A stretch of 14,849 nucleotides of DNA from Deltaproteobacteria bacterium (lineage in GTDB: Bacteria > Desulfobacterota > DSM-4660 > Desulfatiglandales > Desulfatiglandaceae), in contig JAGHEC010000284.1 in the NCBI GenBank assembly GCA_021159525.1, forward strand, positions 1 through 14,849, given 5' to 3'. The notes under the pieces were generated by a model. It was not told where the DNA came from and did no database searches. It was given only the letters and a program-made list of their open reading frames with translations. Positions 1-8,352 of this stretch are shown in pieces. The position numbers and the translations under genes were made by a program. The number at the start of each line of letters is the position of its first letter. Within the stretch, counting starts at the first letter, position 1.

Positions 1-32
1 AGATCCACGGGACGAAAGTCTTGGAAATAACG

Positions 33-168
33 CTCAATTGGCCTTGCAGGCGGGTGTCCCCCGCAGATAAGTCACTCAAGAGACCGGCACGGAGGCCCGG
101 AGCGGAAGAAAAATTCTTCTGCCCCGGTGGTACGTTCGCTGTTATCCCCCCAATTATTGAGCTGATGC
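33..168 (+). repeat. Interspersed repeat, copy A (internally deleted)
   Basis: The segment starts with CTCAATT and ends with ATTATTGAG followed by CTGATGC, so its ends are imperfect inverted repeats. Positions 54-168 align without gaps to 8967-9081 (copy C) at 104 of 115 bases. Relative to copy C it lacks roughly 33 bases of the left part. It contains two small hairpins: GCGGG/CCCGC at 50-64, and a GAAGAA/TTCTTC stem with an AAA loop near 114-128. It lies directly upstream of the activase gene. The whole copy is open in one frame (21-248), whose TGA overlaps the GTG at 245. I see no transposase, so a non-autonomous or structured intergenic repeat is the likeliest reading. Confidence 0.8.
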
Positions 169-244
169 ATCGGTCCCTTATTGATTGGATTCTCTGCTCT
201 GGCAGGTATCCAGCATCCAGTAACGACACAAAGATATACGGACA

Positions 245-3200
245 GTGAAGATCATGCGGAAAAAGGAAGACCAGCACACAGGAGACAGCGATCAATTGCA
301 TGTGGGCATTGACGCGGGATCTGTCAGCATTAACTGCATGGTTCTCGACGACCAACGCAGAATCGTTTTTGAGGCCCCGTACGGCCGTCACTTCGGCCGT
401 GTGGACGAACAGGTGCTGGCTTTGATTCGCCGGCTTTACGACCGCTTAGGCGAAGAACGCATCGTATCCGTGTCCTTTACCGGGAATCATGGGAAAGAGC
501 TGAGTGAACGGCTGGGGGCCTTTTATGAATTTGAAACCATCAGCCAGGTCTTGGGCGCTAGATTCATAAGGCCGGATGTGCGCACCATCATCAGCATGGG
601 CGGCCAGGATACGGCCCTTTTCCAGATTAGCCACCCGGAAGGGGACAGGTCCGGGGCCTGGGAACTGGAGTACTTCAATACCAATGGCCCCTGCGCCTCG
701 GGTACAGGTTCTTTTATCGACCAGCAGGCCCAGCGGCTCGCCACCAGTATATATGAGGAGAAGCCGGACCTCTCGCAGGATCAGATCGATCGGATACTGA
801 CGGATTTTATTCGACTCGGGATGAAAAGCACGTCCCCTGCCAATGTGGCATGCCGCTGCACCGTGTTTACCAAGTCGGACATGATCCATCTCCAGAACCG
901 CGGGGAACGTCTGGAGGACATTATCTACGGGCTGCACGTGGGAAACGCCCGAAACTACATGAGCACCATCGTCAACAACCGGGCGCTTGCGGAGCCGATC
1001 CTTTTTGTGGGGGGGCTGTCCCTGAACGAACTCCAGGTAAAGGCCTTCCAGGGCTATTTTCCCGGCCTGATCGTCCCGCCTCACAATACCTCTATCGGGG
1101 CATTGGGCGTGGCATTGCAGGCCCTGGCCTTGCATGAACAAGGTCGGGGGCCGGACCGGATTGGCCGGCTGTCCCTCGAGGCACTGGAAGGGCTCACGGC
1201 CAATCGGAAGATATCGGTGCCTATTGCTCCGAGACTCGCCCTGCAGAAGACCGTGTTTCCGGAGACTAATGCCATCCCCAGGATGGCCCTGAGCATGAAG
1301 ACCCGGACCTGTCTGGGCATCGACATCGGCTCCACCACCACCAAATACGCCCTGATCAATGAGGCGGGAGAGATTATTCATAAACATTATGTGCCTACCC
1401 GGGGAAAACCGATCGAGGTAACCCAGGGGCTCCTTGCTCATCTCAGGGATCGGGTGGGCGGAAAGATTGAGATTGTTGGTACGGCCACCACCGGCTCGGG
1501 CAGAAATGTGGTGGGTGATTTTTTAAATGCGGATCTCATCATCGACGAGATCACCGCCCATGCGAGGGGGGCCGTGGAGATCGACCGGGATGTGGATACC
1601 ATCTTCGAGATCGGCGGGCAGGACTCCAAATATATCTATATCGCCAACACCTATCCCCTCGATTTTGACATGAACAAGGTCTGTGCCGCCGGGACAGGGA
1701 GCTTTCTCCACGAACTGGCCAACAAATACAGCATCAACATTGTAGGCGAATTTCAGGAGATCGCCCTCTCTTCCGAGGCCCCGGTCAGGCTGGCGGAGCG
1801 GTGCACGGTCTTCATGGAATCGGATCTTGTCTCCTATCTCCAAAAGGGGGTTCCAAGAAACGATCTCATTGCGGGTCTCTGTTATGCCATTGTCTACAAC
1901 TACCTGAACCGGGTGGTGGAAAAGCGCAAAATCGGCCAAAGGGTCATGTTTCTGGGCGGGCCTTCCCTTAACAAGGGGGTGGCGGCGGCCTTTGAAAACG
2001 TCCTGGGCCGTCCGCTGATCGTACCCAGGCACCGCGAGGTGCTGGGGGCCTACGGGGCCGCGCTCAGCGCCCAGGAGATGATGCGTCTCGAAAACAGGAA
2101 GCAAAGCAGCTTCAGGGGCTTGGAGAGCGCCATCAATGACCGCATGACGTTTACGGAAAAGGTATGTCATGCAGACCCCAACTGTCATAACCAGTGCAAG
2201 CTCAAGATCTACGACTTTGACGGTCGGCGGAGCGTGTGGGGGGGTGAGTGCGGCCGCTATGAGCTGACCCGGGCCAGGGGGGGCGCCAAACCGGACTATT
2301 TCGCCTTGAGGCAGAAGATATGGGAGACCTACATGGCCGGGGTCTATCATGAACTCAAGGGCGAACCTCTCATGGAGGCGGAGGGCCGGTTGACTGTCGG
2401 CATGCAGCGGGCACTTTACGGTCACCAGAATGCGGTGCTGTGGGCCCATTTTTTTGACAGGCTCGGATACCGCCTCGTGTTGACGCCGCCTACCAACCCA
2501 CAGATCTCCAAGATGGGGATCGAGACCATGGTGGCCGAGACATGCTATCCGGTCAAGGTCTCCCATGGACATGTAAAGGAGTTGATGGGCAAGACCTCCT
2601 ATCTGTTTATACCCAGCATGATCAACATGGCCACGCCCACGCCCAATGAAAAAGGATCCTATTGCCCCATGGTCCAGGCCAATTCCTATATGTTGCGGAT
2701 GGCCCTGGGCCTGGACCGCGCATCCATTTTGAATCCCGAGGTCCATCTCAAATACGATCTGGATACCCTCGCCATGGAATTGACCGATCAACTGGGACCC
2801 AAATTGCGCGTGCGCAGAAAGGATGTCAAATCGGCCCTTGCCTATGGCCTGGAAAGGGATGACAGTTTCAGACGGACCCTCTGGCAGAAAGGGGCCGAGA
2901 TATTGCAGGATCATGATCCGGATACGCCGCTTGTAGTGGTAACGGGGAGACCGTACAACCTCTACGACGAGCGGTTGAATTTGAGGCTGGGGAAAAACCT
3001 TGCCAAGATCGGTGTATCGGCCCTGCCCATGGACTTTATCGATGTGTCCTCCGTTGACCTGTCAGACTTTCCATCCATGTACTGGGGTTTGGGCGCCCAG
3101 ATCCTGAGGACAGCCAAGTGGGTGGAATGTCGGCCGTTTTGTTTTGGCCTTCACCTGACCAATTTCGGATGTGGGGCCGATTCATTTTTGGAACATTTTT

Positions 3201-3364
3201 ATCGTCACATCATGGCCAACAAACCCTATCTCATCCTGGAGCTGGACGAGCACAGCGCGGTGGCAGGGGCCATGACCCGGCTCGAGGCGTACAAGAACGT
3301 GGTTGAAAACAGCATGCAGAAGCTGCGGAACGGCCGGTCTCTCCACCTCCGGGCAGCCAATTGA
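245..3364 (+). CDS. Double-domain 2-hydroxyacyl-CoA dehydratase activase-type protein (BadF/BadG/BcrA/BcrD ATPase family, DUF2229-like region)
   Basis: Two ASKHA-fold activase domains lie in tandem. Domain 1 has GIDAGS at residues 21-26, GGQD, CASGTGSF at C150 and CRCTVF at C203/C205. Domain 2 has GIDIGSTTTK from 358, GGQD, CAAGTGSF at C480 and ERCTVF at C520. In characterised activases (HgdC type) the Cys of the GTGSF motif and that of the CTVF motif bind a [4Fe-4S] cluster shared by a homodimer, and ATP hydrolysis drives electron transfer to a dehydratase. A cysteine group follows (C641, C647, C651, C669), then a DUF2229-like region with AETCYPVK (C767) and SYCPMVQ (C807), and an LDEHSA motif near the C terminus. 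At 1039 aa it corresponds to the first two thirds of the ~1400-aa single-chain homologues; the next gene supplies the rest. The substrate is unknown. The start is uncertain between GTG 245 and ATG 254, and neither has a clear ribosome site. Confidence 0.93.
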   Translation: MKIMRKKEDQHTGDSDQLHVGIDAGSVSINCMVLDDQRRIVFEAPYGRHFGRVDEQVLALIRRLYDRLGEERIVSVSFTGNHGKELSERLGAFYEFETISQVLGARFIRPDVRTIISMGGQDTALFQISHPEGDRSGAWELEYFNTNGPCASGTGSFIDQQAQRLATSIYEEKPDLSQDQIDRILTDFIRLGMKSTSPANVACRCTVFTKSDMIHLQNRGERLEDIIYGLHVGNARNYMSTIVNNRALAEPILFVGGLSLNELQVKAFQGYFPGLIVPPHNTSIGALGVALQALALHEQGRGPDRIGRLSLEALEGLTANRKISVPIAPRLALQKTVFPETNAIPRMALSMKTRTCLGIDIGSTTTKYALINEAGEIIHKHYVPTRGKPIEVTQGLLAHLRDRVGGKIEIVGTATTGSGRNVVGDFLNADLIIDEITAHARGAVEIDRDVDTIFEIGGQDSKYIYIANTYPLDFDMNKVCAAGTGSFLHELANKYSINIVGEFQEIALSSEAPVRLAERCTVFMESDLVSYLQKGVPRNDLIAGLCYAIVYNYLNRVVEKRKIGQRVMFLGGPSLNKGVAAAFENVLGRPLIVPRHREVLGAYGAALSAQEMMRLENRKQSSFRGLESAINDRMTFTEKVCHADPNCHNQCKLKIYDFDGRRSVWGGECGRYELTRARGGAKPDYFALRQKIWETYMAGVYHELKGEPLMEAEGRLTVGMQRALYGHQNAVLWAHFFDRLGYRLVLTPPTNPQISKMGIETMVAETCYPVKVSHGHVKELMGKTSYLFIPSMINMATPTPNEKGSYCPMVQANSYMLRMALGLDRASILNPEVHLKYDLDTLAMELTDQLGPKLRVRRKDVKSALAYGLERDDSFRRTLWQKGAEILQDHDPDTPLVVVTGRPYNLYDERLNLRLGKNLAKIGVSALPMDFIDVSSVDLSDFPSMYWGLGAQILRTAKWVECRPFCFGLHLTNFGCGADSFLEHFYRHIMANKPYLILELDEHSAVAGAMTRLEAYKNVVENSMQKLRNGRSLHLRAAN

Positions 3365-3420
3365 TGAAGACCTCGGTGTCGGGCCAGGGCATGTTCGCTC
3401 ACTTCAGGCATTTTTACTGC

Positions 3421-3425
3421 AAGGA
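3421..3425 (+). promoter_or_regulatory. Ribosome binding site deciding the start at 3432
   Basis: AAGGA lies 6 bases before ATG 3432. The same frame stays open back to a TTG at 3303, but that start would overlap the activase gene by 62 bases and add 43 residues with no family similarity. Confidence 0.6.
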
Positions 3426-3431
3426 CCTGTT

Positions 3432-4790
3432 ATGGAATCGCCAAAGATCATCAATTTTCAGTCCCTGACTCAGGGAGTGGGGCGCTTCAACTTCAAAGAT
3501 AAGACCTGTCTGATCCCCCAGATGAACTGGATCGGGTGTCACCTTCTGGCGGCGGTCTTCAGGGGCTACGGCATCAAGACGCGGGTGATGGAGACCTGCA
3601 AGGGCCTTGATCTGGGAAAAGAATACACCTCGGGCAAGGAGTGTTATCCCTGCCAGATTACCACCGGGGACATTCTCTATGCCATGAAGGAGGAAAAGGA
3701 GCGGCTGGGACAGGCCTTCAACGCGGAAAGCTACATCTATTTCATGCCTGAAGCGGACGGCCCCTGCCGATTCGGGATGTATAACAAGTATCAGCGAATT
3801 ATCCTGGATAGGTTTCCGGAGCTGCAAAAACTCAAGATCGGGGCCTTGTCCACCAACGATGGGTATTCCCTGGCCGGGATCATTGACGACAGCCGGGTCA
3901 GGGATCTCAGGAAGACCTCTTATTTTTCGCTGGTGGTGGGAGACATTCTGGATCGGCTTCTCTGGCGGATCAGGCCATATGAAAGCACAGCCGGGGCAGC
4001 GGATGCTTTTATTGAGAAGGCGACCCATCATATGGGAGACGCCTTTGAGCGGTTCGGGCCTGACAAGGATTTCGACGGCATCCTCCGGGAATTGGATGGG
4101 GTGATCCATGAGGGCAAGGGGATTGTGGATCCCGAGATCCCTCCCAAACCTTTTATCGGGATCGTGGGCGAGATCTACCTGCGAACCCATGTCCAGGCCA
4201 ACCAGGATGTAATCCGCGTGCTGGAGCGATACGGGGCCGAAGTGGTGAATGCCTCCATTTGTGAATGGGCCAATTATACGAGCTATGACCGGTTGAGAGA
4301 GGCCAAGGCCAGGTTGCGTCTCTGTCTGAGGCAATTTCGTCTGGGGCACATGAAGGAAATTTTAAGGGAAATTGCAGGTTATGCCGGGGACTTTTACTAC
4401 CAGAAATTTCGGCAAAAAAAGACCTACAAGCACATTGCTTCGCTCATTGATCTGCCGGAAGATCACGACATCGGGCATCTTGAAGCGATCCTGAAAGAAA
4501 AAGACCTGTTCAGCTTCGAGGTGGGGACCGAGGCCTGCTTGAGCATCTCGGGGATTGTGTCTTATGCAAGGGAAGGGTATAACGGGGTGGTCAATGTGTA
4601 CCCCTTTACCTGTATGCCCAGCACCATCACATCCGCGATTGTAAAACCCATCATGAATGATCTGGGTGTTCCTTACCTGGATACTCCTTATGATTCAAGC
4701 GTCCAGCCCGGCCGAGAGGCGGCTATTCGGACTTTTATGTATCAGGCCGAGCAACACTTTAAACGGCACGGAAGAAAAAGACAAATGTAA
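3432..4790 (+). CDS. 2-hydroxyacyl-CoA dehydratase (HgdB/HgdA-like) family protein, partner of the activase
   Basis: This 452-aa protein resembles the C-terminal third of long activase/dehydratase-like proteins. Visible motifs are CLIPQMNWIG (26-35), KECYPCQITTGD (C71 and C74), a PEADGPCRFG segment (C112), FIGIVGEIYLR (241-251) and VYPFTCMPSTIT (C394). Conserved cysteines of this kind bind an Fe-S cluster in true dehydratase subunits. Here they suggest an Fe-S protein that receives electrons from the activase, but no substrate can be named. No signal peptide or membrane segment is seen, so it is likely cytoplasmic. It lies 67 bases after the activase stop on the same strand, consistent with one operon. 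Confidence 0.88.
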   Translation: MESPKIINFQSLTQGVGRFNFKDKTCLIPQMNWIGCHLLAAVFRGYGIKTRVMETCKGLDLGKEYTSGKECYPCQITTGDILYAMKEEKERLGQAFNAESYIYFMPEADGPCRFGMYNKYQRIILDRFPELQKLKIGALSTNDGYSLAGIIDDSRVRDLRKTSYFSLVVGDILDRLLWRIRPYESTAGAADAFIEKATHHMGDAFERFGPDKDFDGILRELDGVIHEGKGIVDPEIPPKPFIGIVGEIYLRTHVQANQDVIRVLERYGAEVVNASICEWANYTSYDRLREAKARLRLCLRQFRLGHMKEILREIAGYAGDFYYQKFRQKKTYKHIASLIDLPEDHDIGHLEAILKEKDLFSFEVGTEACLSISGIVSYAREGYNGVVNVYPFTCMPSTITSAIVKPIMNDLGVPYLDTPYDSSVQPGREAAIRTFMYQAEQHFKRHGRKRQM

Positions 4791-4800
4791 CAGGTAACAG

Positions 4801-4857
4801 CTCAATAAATGGGGGCAGAAGTGTTTTTCTGACTGATCCGCCCGGATTTCTATTGAG
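4801..4857 (+). repeat. Interspersed repeat, copy B (short derivative)
   Basis: The 57-base segment begins CTCAATA and ends TATTGAG, a perfect 7-base terminal inverted repeat. Its first 33 bases match the left end of copy C (8913-8945) at 29 of 33 positions, including the GTTTTTCTGAC block. The large central and right portion of copy C is missing. It fills much of the 127-base gap between the HgdB-like gene and the RNase G gene. Confidence 0.7.
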
Positions 4858-4917
4858 GTGGACAAGGTCCGGGAGACGGGGAGGCGGACAAACAAGGGAG
4901 GAAGAATATCGTTACGT

Positions 4918-6444
4918 ATGGCAACAAAAAAAATGCTTATCAATGCGGTGGAGGCGGAAGAATACAGGATTGCCGTGATCAAGGATGGATTGCTTGACGG
5001 CTACTACATTGAAACCACCAGCGCGGAACAAAAGACCGGGAACATATACAAAGGTGTTGTTGAACGCATAGAGCCCAGCCTCCAGGCCTGCTTTGTGGAT
5101 TATGGCGGGGACAAGAACGGGTTCCTGTCCAAGGGAGACGTGCATCCGGAATACTATCTCTCAGAGCATGATACCTCAAAAGAACGATCCTATCCCCGCA
5201 TTGAGAAGGCCCTGAAAAAGGGTCAGGAACTCCTTGTCCAGGTAACAAAGGAGATGCCTGGTCACAAAGGGGCCCAGTTGACCACTTATCTTTCGCTCGC
5301 AGGCCGCTATCTGGTCCTGATGCCCGGCAGCAAGGGAGGTGTTTCCAAAAAGATTGAAGACGAAGAGGAGCGACAGAGGCTGAAAAGCCTCATGGCCGGT
5401 TTTAATCTCCCTGAGGGCGTGGGGGCCATTGTCAGGACCGCGGCCCTGGGCCAGAACAAAAATGAGCTTTCCAGAGATCTAAACAGGCTGCTGAGGATCT
5501 GGAAGAATATCAAGCAGAATGTCCGGGATGCGCCCCCCCCTTCCCTGGTTCACAAGGAGCAGGATGTCTGCCTCAGGACCCTGAGGGACTACTTTACCAG
5601 CGAAATCAGTGAAGTGCTTGTGGATGACAAAGAGACCTTCGCCAAGGTCAAACGGTATATGAAGATCATATCTCCGCGGCACCAACGGATTGTCAAGCTC
5701 TACAAGGAGAAGCGTCCCATTTTTGCCCAGTATGAAATCGAACGACAGATCGAGTCCATTTATCAGAACCGCGTTTCCCTCAAATCGGGCGGTTCTATTG
5801 TCATCGATCCCACCGAGGCCCTGATTGCCATTGATGTGAACTCGGGCCGGTCGAGAAGCAGCAAAGACGTGGAGACCACGGCCTTCAACACCAATATCGA
5901 GGCTGCCCAGGAGGTGGCCAGGCAGCTCCGGCTCAGAGATATGGGCGGTCTGGTGGTGATTGATTTCATCGATATGCGGGAAAAGAAGCACAACAGAGAG
6001 GTGGAAAAGGTCCTGCGAGAGGCCACGAAGGACGATCGAGCCAAGATCAGCATCTCGCCTATCTCCAAATTCGGCCTTCTCGAGCTGTCGCGGCAGCGGC
6101 TGCGGCCGTCCATCGAATCCGTCAGTTACCAGAAGTGCATGCACTGCGGGGGACGAGGTATTGTGCCCTCGGTAGAGACCGCCGCGCTTTCATTTCTGCG
6201 TCGCATTCGCATGGGCGTGGCCCGAAAAGGGGTTGCCAGGGTCAAGGGATGCCTTTCCCTGGAGGTCGCCAGCTATCTGCAGAACCGGAAGCGAAAGGAT
6301 TTGGCCGAGTTGGAATCCCGCTACGGCGTGGAAATCACCCTGGTTCCCGATGCCGGTGTCCCGCCCGGGGGCGGCACTGTGGAGTTTCTCAAGGAGCCGC
6401 GGAACAATAAAGGCCAGGATGAGGCCGTTATCCCCGAGGTCTGA
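4918..6444 (+). CDS. rng: Ribonuclease E/G family endoribonuclease (RNase G-like)
   Basis: This single-strand-specific, 5'-end-dependent endoribonuclease acts in mRNA turnover and rRNA maturation in the cytoplasm. From ATG 4918 it is 508 aa, close to E. coli RNase G (489 aa), and it lacks the long C-terminal degradosome scaffold of RNase E. The N terminus (MLINAVEAEEYRIAVIKDG) and the S1-type segment (GNIYKG at 41 to about 125) are typical. The two metal-binding aspartates of the DNase I-like site are D306 in AIDVNSG and D349 in VVIDFIDM. The Zn-link CxxC is C407/C410 (CMHCGGRG), followed by a small C-terminal domain. GTG 4858 is an alternative start, but homology begins at ATG 4918. The best ribosome site, GGAGG at 4897-4901, is 16 bases away, which is long. 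The gene is probably co-transcribed with the next two. Confidence 0.95.
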   Translation: MATKKMLINAVEAEEYRIAVIKDGLLDGYYIETTSAEQKTGNIYKGVVERIEPSLQACFVDYGGDKNGFLSKGDVHPEYYLSEHDTSKERSYPRIEKALKKGQELLVQVTKEMPGHKGAQLTTYLSLAGRYLVLMPGSKGGVSKKIEDEEERQRLKSLMAGFNLPEGVGAIVRTAALGQNKNELSRDLNRLLRIWKNIKQNVRDAPPPSLVHKEQDVCLRTLRDYFTSEISEVLVDDKETFAKVKRYMKIISPRHQRIVKLYKEKRPIFAQYEIERQIESIYQNRVSLKSGGSIVIDPTEALIAIDVNSGRSRSSKDVETTAFNTNIEAAQEVARQLRLRDMGGLVVIDFIDMREKKHNREVEKVLREATKDDRAKISISPISKFGLLELSRQRLRPSIESVSYQKCMHCGGRGIVPSVETAALSFLRRIRMGVARKGVARVKGCLSLEVASYLQNRKRKDLAELESRYGVEITLVPDAGVPPGGGTVEFLKEPRNNKGQDEAVIPEV

Positions 6445-6470
6445 TCCGCGGAACGGTCGCCTGCTTCGAG

Positions 6471-8297
6471 ATGTTCAACAATATCATCTATTTTATTGTC
6501 GTTCTCCTGATCTACAACGTCAGCTTCCCCGATTCCCCGCCCGAAGATTTCCTGACCGTTAGCCTTGGTCCCCTGGTATTAAGCTGGATTGTTTTCGCCT
6601 TTTACTGTGCGCGGGTATTTGGCCGGCTTTTTCAGCGCATCAGGGAGGGAGAGGAATCAGAAGGGATCCTGACGGACCGTTATCAGCGCCTGAATGTAAG
6701 GCTTTCGGTCCTGGCCATATTTCTGTTTACACTCGCTGTCCATTTTTTCAATCTAAAGCAGTGGCTGTCCCTAATCCCGGGCTTCAGGCAGTTTTCTGTG
6801 CTTCAAGGCATCCTGGGCCTGGCCGTCTTTTTCTTTTATCTATGCACTATCTGGTATGTGGCCCATCCTGCCTACAGGGCGATTTTCCGGGTGGGTATTT
6901 CCCGGGGATCCTTTATCCTGTCCCAGCTGCGGTTCAATCTGCCCATCCTCTTTCCATGGCTGATCCTCTCGTTTGTCTATGATCTCCTGGCCTTGAGCCC
7001 GTGGCCCGGCATCAATGCGGTGATGAACAGTGTTTACGGCCAGATGGTCTTTTTCGCGGTCTTTATCATCCTGTTGATGGCGGTCCTCCCCAAGTTTATT
7101 CAAAGCTGGTGGGGATGCAAGCCATTGCCTTCATCTGAAAAAGCGGATTTGCTCAGGTTATTTCTTGCGGAAAACGGATTCAAATACAGGGGTCTGCTTA
7201 CATGGCCCATTTTTGAGGGCCGGATGCTGACCGCCGGGATCATGGGAATCGTACCCCGCTATCGTTATATTTTGGTCGCTGATTCTCTTTTGAAAGCCCT
7301 TTCAGCAGACGAACTGAAGGCTGTTCTCGCCCATGAAATGGGCCATGTCAGATACCGTCATCTCTTTTTCTACATCCTTTTCTTTATAGGATTTATGGTC
7401 CTGTCCTTTGGACTGGCTGATATCTCCATTTATCTCGCCTTTCTTTGGCCCGGGCTTATGGACCTGATCGCCGGCGGCGAGGCCCGGTCTGCCAGCATAT
7501 TTTATCTTATCATCTCTTTGCCCATGCTGATCTCTCTCCTTGTTTACTTCAGGTTTGTCATGGGGTTTTTCATGCGGCATTTTGAACGTCAGGCCGATCT
7601 CTATTCCGCGGCCGTCATGGGGACCCCCATATTCACCATCCGTTCCCTGGAGACCATCGCCTTCCTCAGCGGAAAAAGCCGGGATATCCCCAACTGGCAC
7701 CATTTCAGCATCCGGGAAAGGGTCGCGTATCTGAAAAGGGCATACCAGGAACCGGATCTCCTGAGACGCCATAACCGCGCTGTCTTTATTTTATTTCTGA
7801 TTTACCTTGTATGCATCGCAGGGCTGGCGTATCTCTTCAATTGGGGGCCGGTTAAGCGCTACACAACCTATGCCGTCATAGAACAGGCAATCCGCCGGGA
7901 GCTGACAAAAGAGCCGCAGAACGTGGAGCTCTACCTGAGCCTTGCCACGGTTTATCAGCAGATGGGAAAAGAGAGAGAGGCCCTGCGGATCTACGAGCAA
8001 ATCATCCGCCTGGATCCTTATCGGGCCGCGGCCCTGAACAATCTGGCCTGGCTCCTGGCCACGGCTTCAGACCGTGATTTGAGGGATCCTGATAGGGCCG
8101 TGGAACTGGCAAAAAGGGCGGTGACCCTGGAGCGATCTCCGGGGTTTCTGGATACACTCGCAGAGGCCTATTTTGTGAACGGTTGTCTGGAGGATGCCAT
8201 TAAGACTATCAAGGAGGCCCTTGCCACGGCTACGGAAAACATGGGGTATTACGAGAGGCAGCTCAAACGGTTTGAGAAAGGGGGCGCGGGACATTGA
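6471..8297 (+). CDS. Polytopic M48-family metalloprotease with C-terminal TPR repeats
   Basis: The zinc site is HEMGH (H288, E289, H292) inside AVLAHEMGHVRYRH, with the expected downstream third ligand E372 in FERQADLYSA (D376 conserved), as in the HtpX/Ste24 peptidase family. Hydrophobic stretches suggest about eight membrane segments, near residues 3-18, 30-49, 76-95, 110-130, 150-172, 188-208, 298-326 and 342-366, with another at 436-456 just before the tail. Residues about 470-600 form three TPR-like repeats (VELYLSLATVYQQMGKEREA; the AALNNLAWLLA unit; GFLDTLAEAYFVNGCLEDA). A TPR tail suggests protein-partner binding, as in BepA, though BepA is periplasmic and lacks the multi-pass membrane part. 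The start follows the RNase G stop by 26 bases with only a weak ribosome site. The likely role is membrane protein quality control, but the substrates are unknown. Confidence 0.9.
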   Translation: MFNNIIYFIVVLLIYNVSFPDSPPEDFLTVSLGPLVLSWIVFAFYCARVFGRLFQRIREGEESEGILTDRYQRLNVRLSVLAIFLFTLAVHFFNLKQWLSLIPGFRQFSVLQGILGLAVFFFYLCTIWYVAHPAYRAIFRVGISRGSFILSQLRFNLPILFPWLILSFVYDLLALSPWPGINAVMNSVYGQMVFFAVFIILLMAVLPKFIQSWWGCKPLPSSEKADLLRLFLAENGFKYRGLLTWPIFEGRMLTAGIMGIVPRYRYILVADSLLKALSADELKAVLAHEMGHVRYRHLFFYILFFIGFMVLSFGLADISIYLAFLWPGLMDLIAGGEARSASIFYLIISLPMLISLLVYFRFVMGFFMRHFERQADLYSAAVMGTPIFTIRSLETIAFLSGKSRDIPNWHHFSIRERVAYLKRAYQEPDLLRRHNRAVFILFLIYLVCIAGLAYLFNWGPVKRYTTYAVIEQAIRRELTKEPQNVELYLSLATVYQQMGKEREALRIYEQIIRLDPYRAAALNNLAWLLATASDRDLRDPDRAVELAKRAVTLERSPGFLDTLAEAYFVNGCLEDAIKTIKEALATATENMGYYERQLKRFEKGGAGH

Positions 8298-8343
8298 GGC
8301 ATGATGTAAAGAGGCTGCTGTCAATCGCCAAGCACACAATGAG

Positions 8344-8350
8344 AGGAGGG
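8344..8350 (+). promoter_or_regulatory. Strong but close-spaced ribosome binding site
   Basis: AGGAGGG lies just 2 bases before ATG 8353. It is the strongest Shine-Dalgarno match of any + strand gene in the window and supports real translation of the unrecognised 142-aa gene. Confidence 0.65.
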
Positions 8351-8352
8351 TT

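Noticed and set aside
181..209. Possible promoter before the activase gene (TTGATT plus AGGTAT at 17-base spacing)
   Set aside because: The -10 candidate matches the consensus at only two positions.
21..248. 75-codon open frame through repeat copy A as an ordinary gene
   Set aside because: Most of it is repeat sequence and it has no family match I recognise. It is kept as a finding because the frame is conserved, not annotated as a gene.
446..1441. Minus-strand open frame of 331 codons opposite the first activase domain
   Set aside because: Same reasons: antisense to conserved motifs, low-complexity composition, no family signature.
1523..2914. Long minus-strand open frame (463 codons) opposite the activase gene
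   Set aside because: It is antisense to a clearly conserved gene, is rich in G, H, P and R with no recognisable motif, and is a typical shadow in GC-rich DNA.
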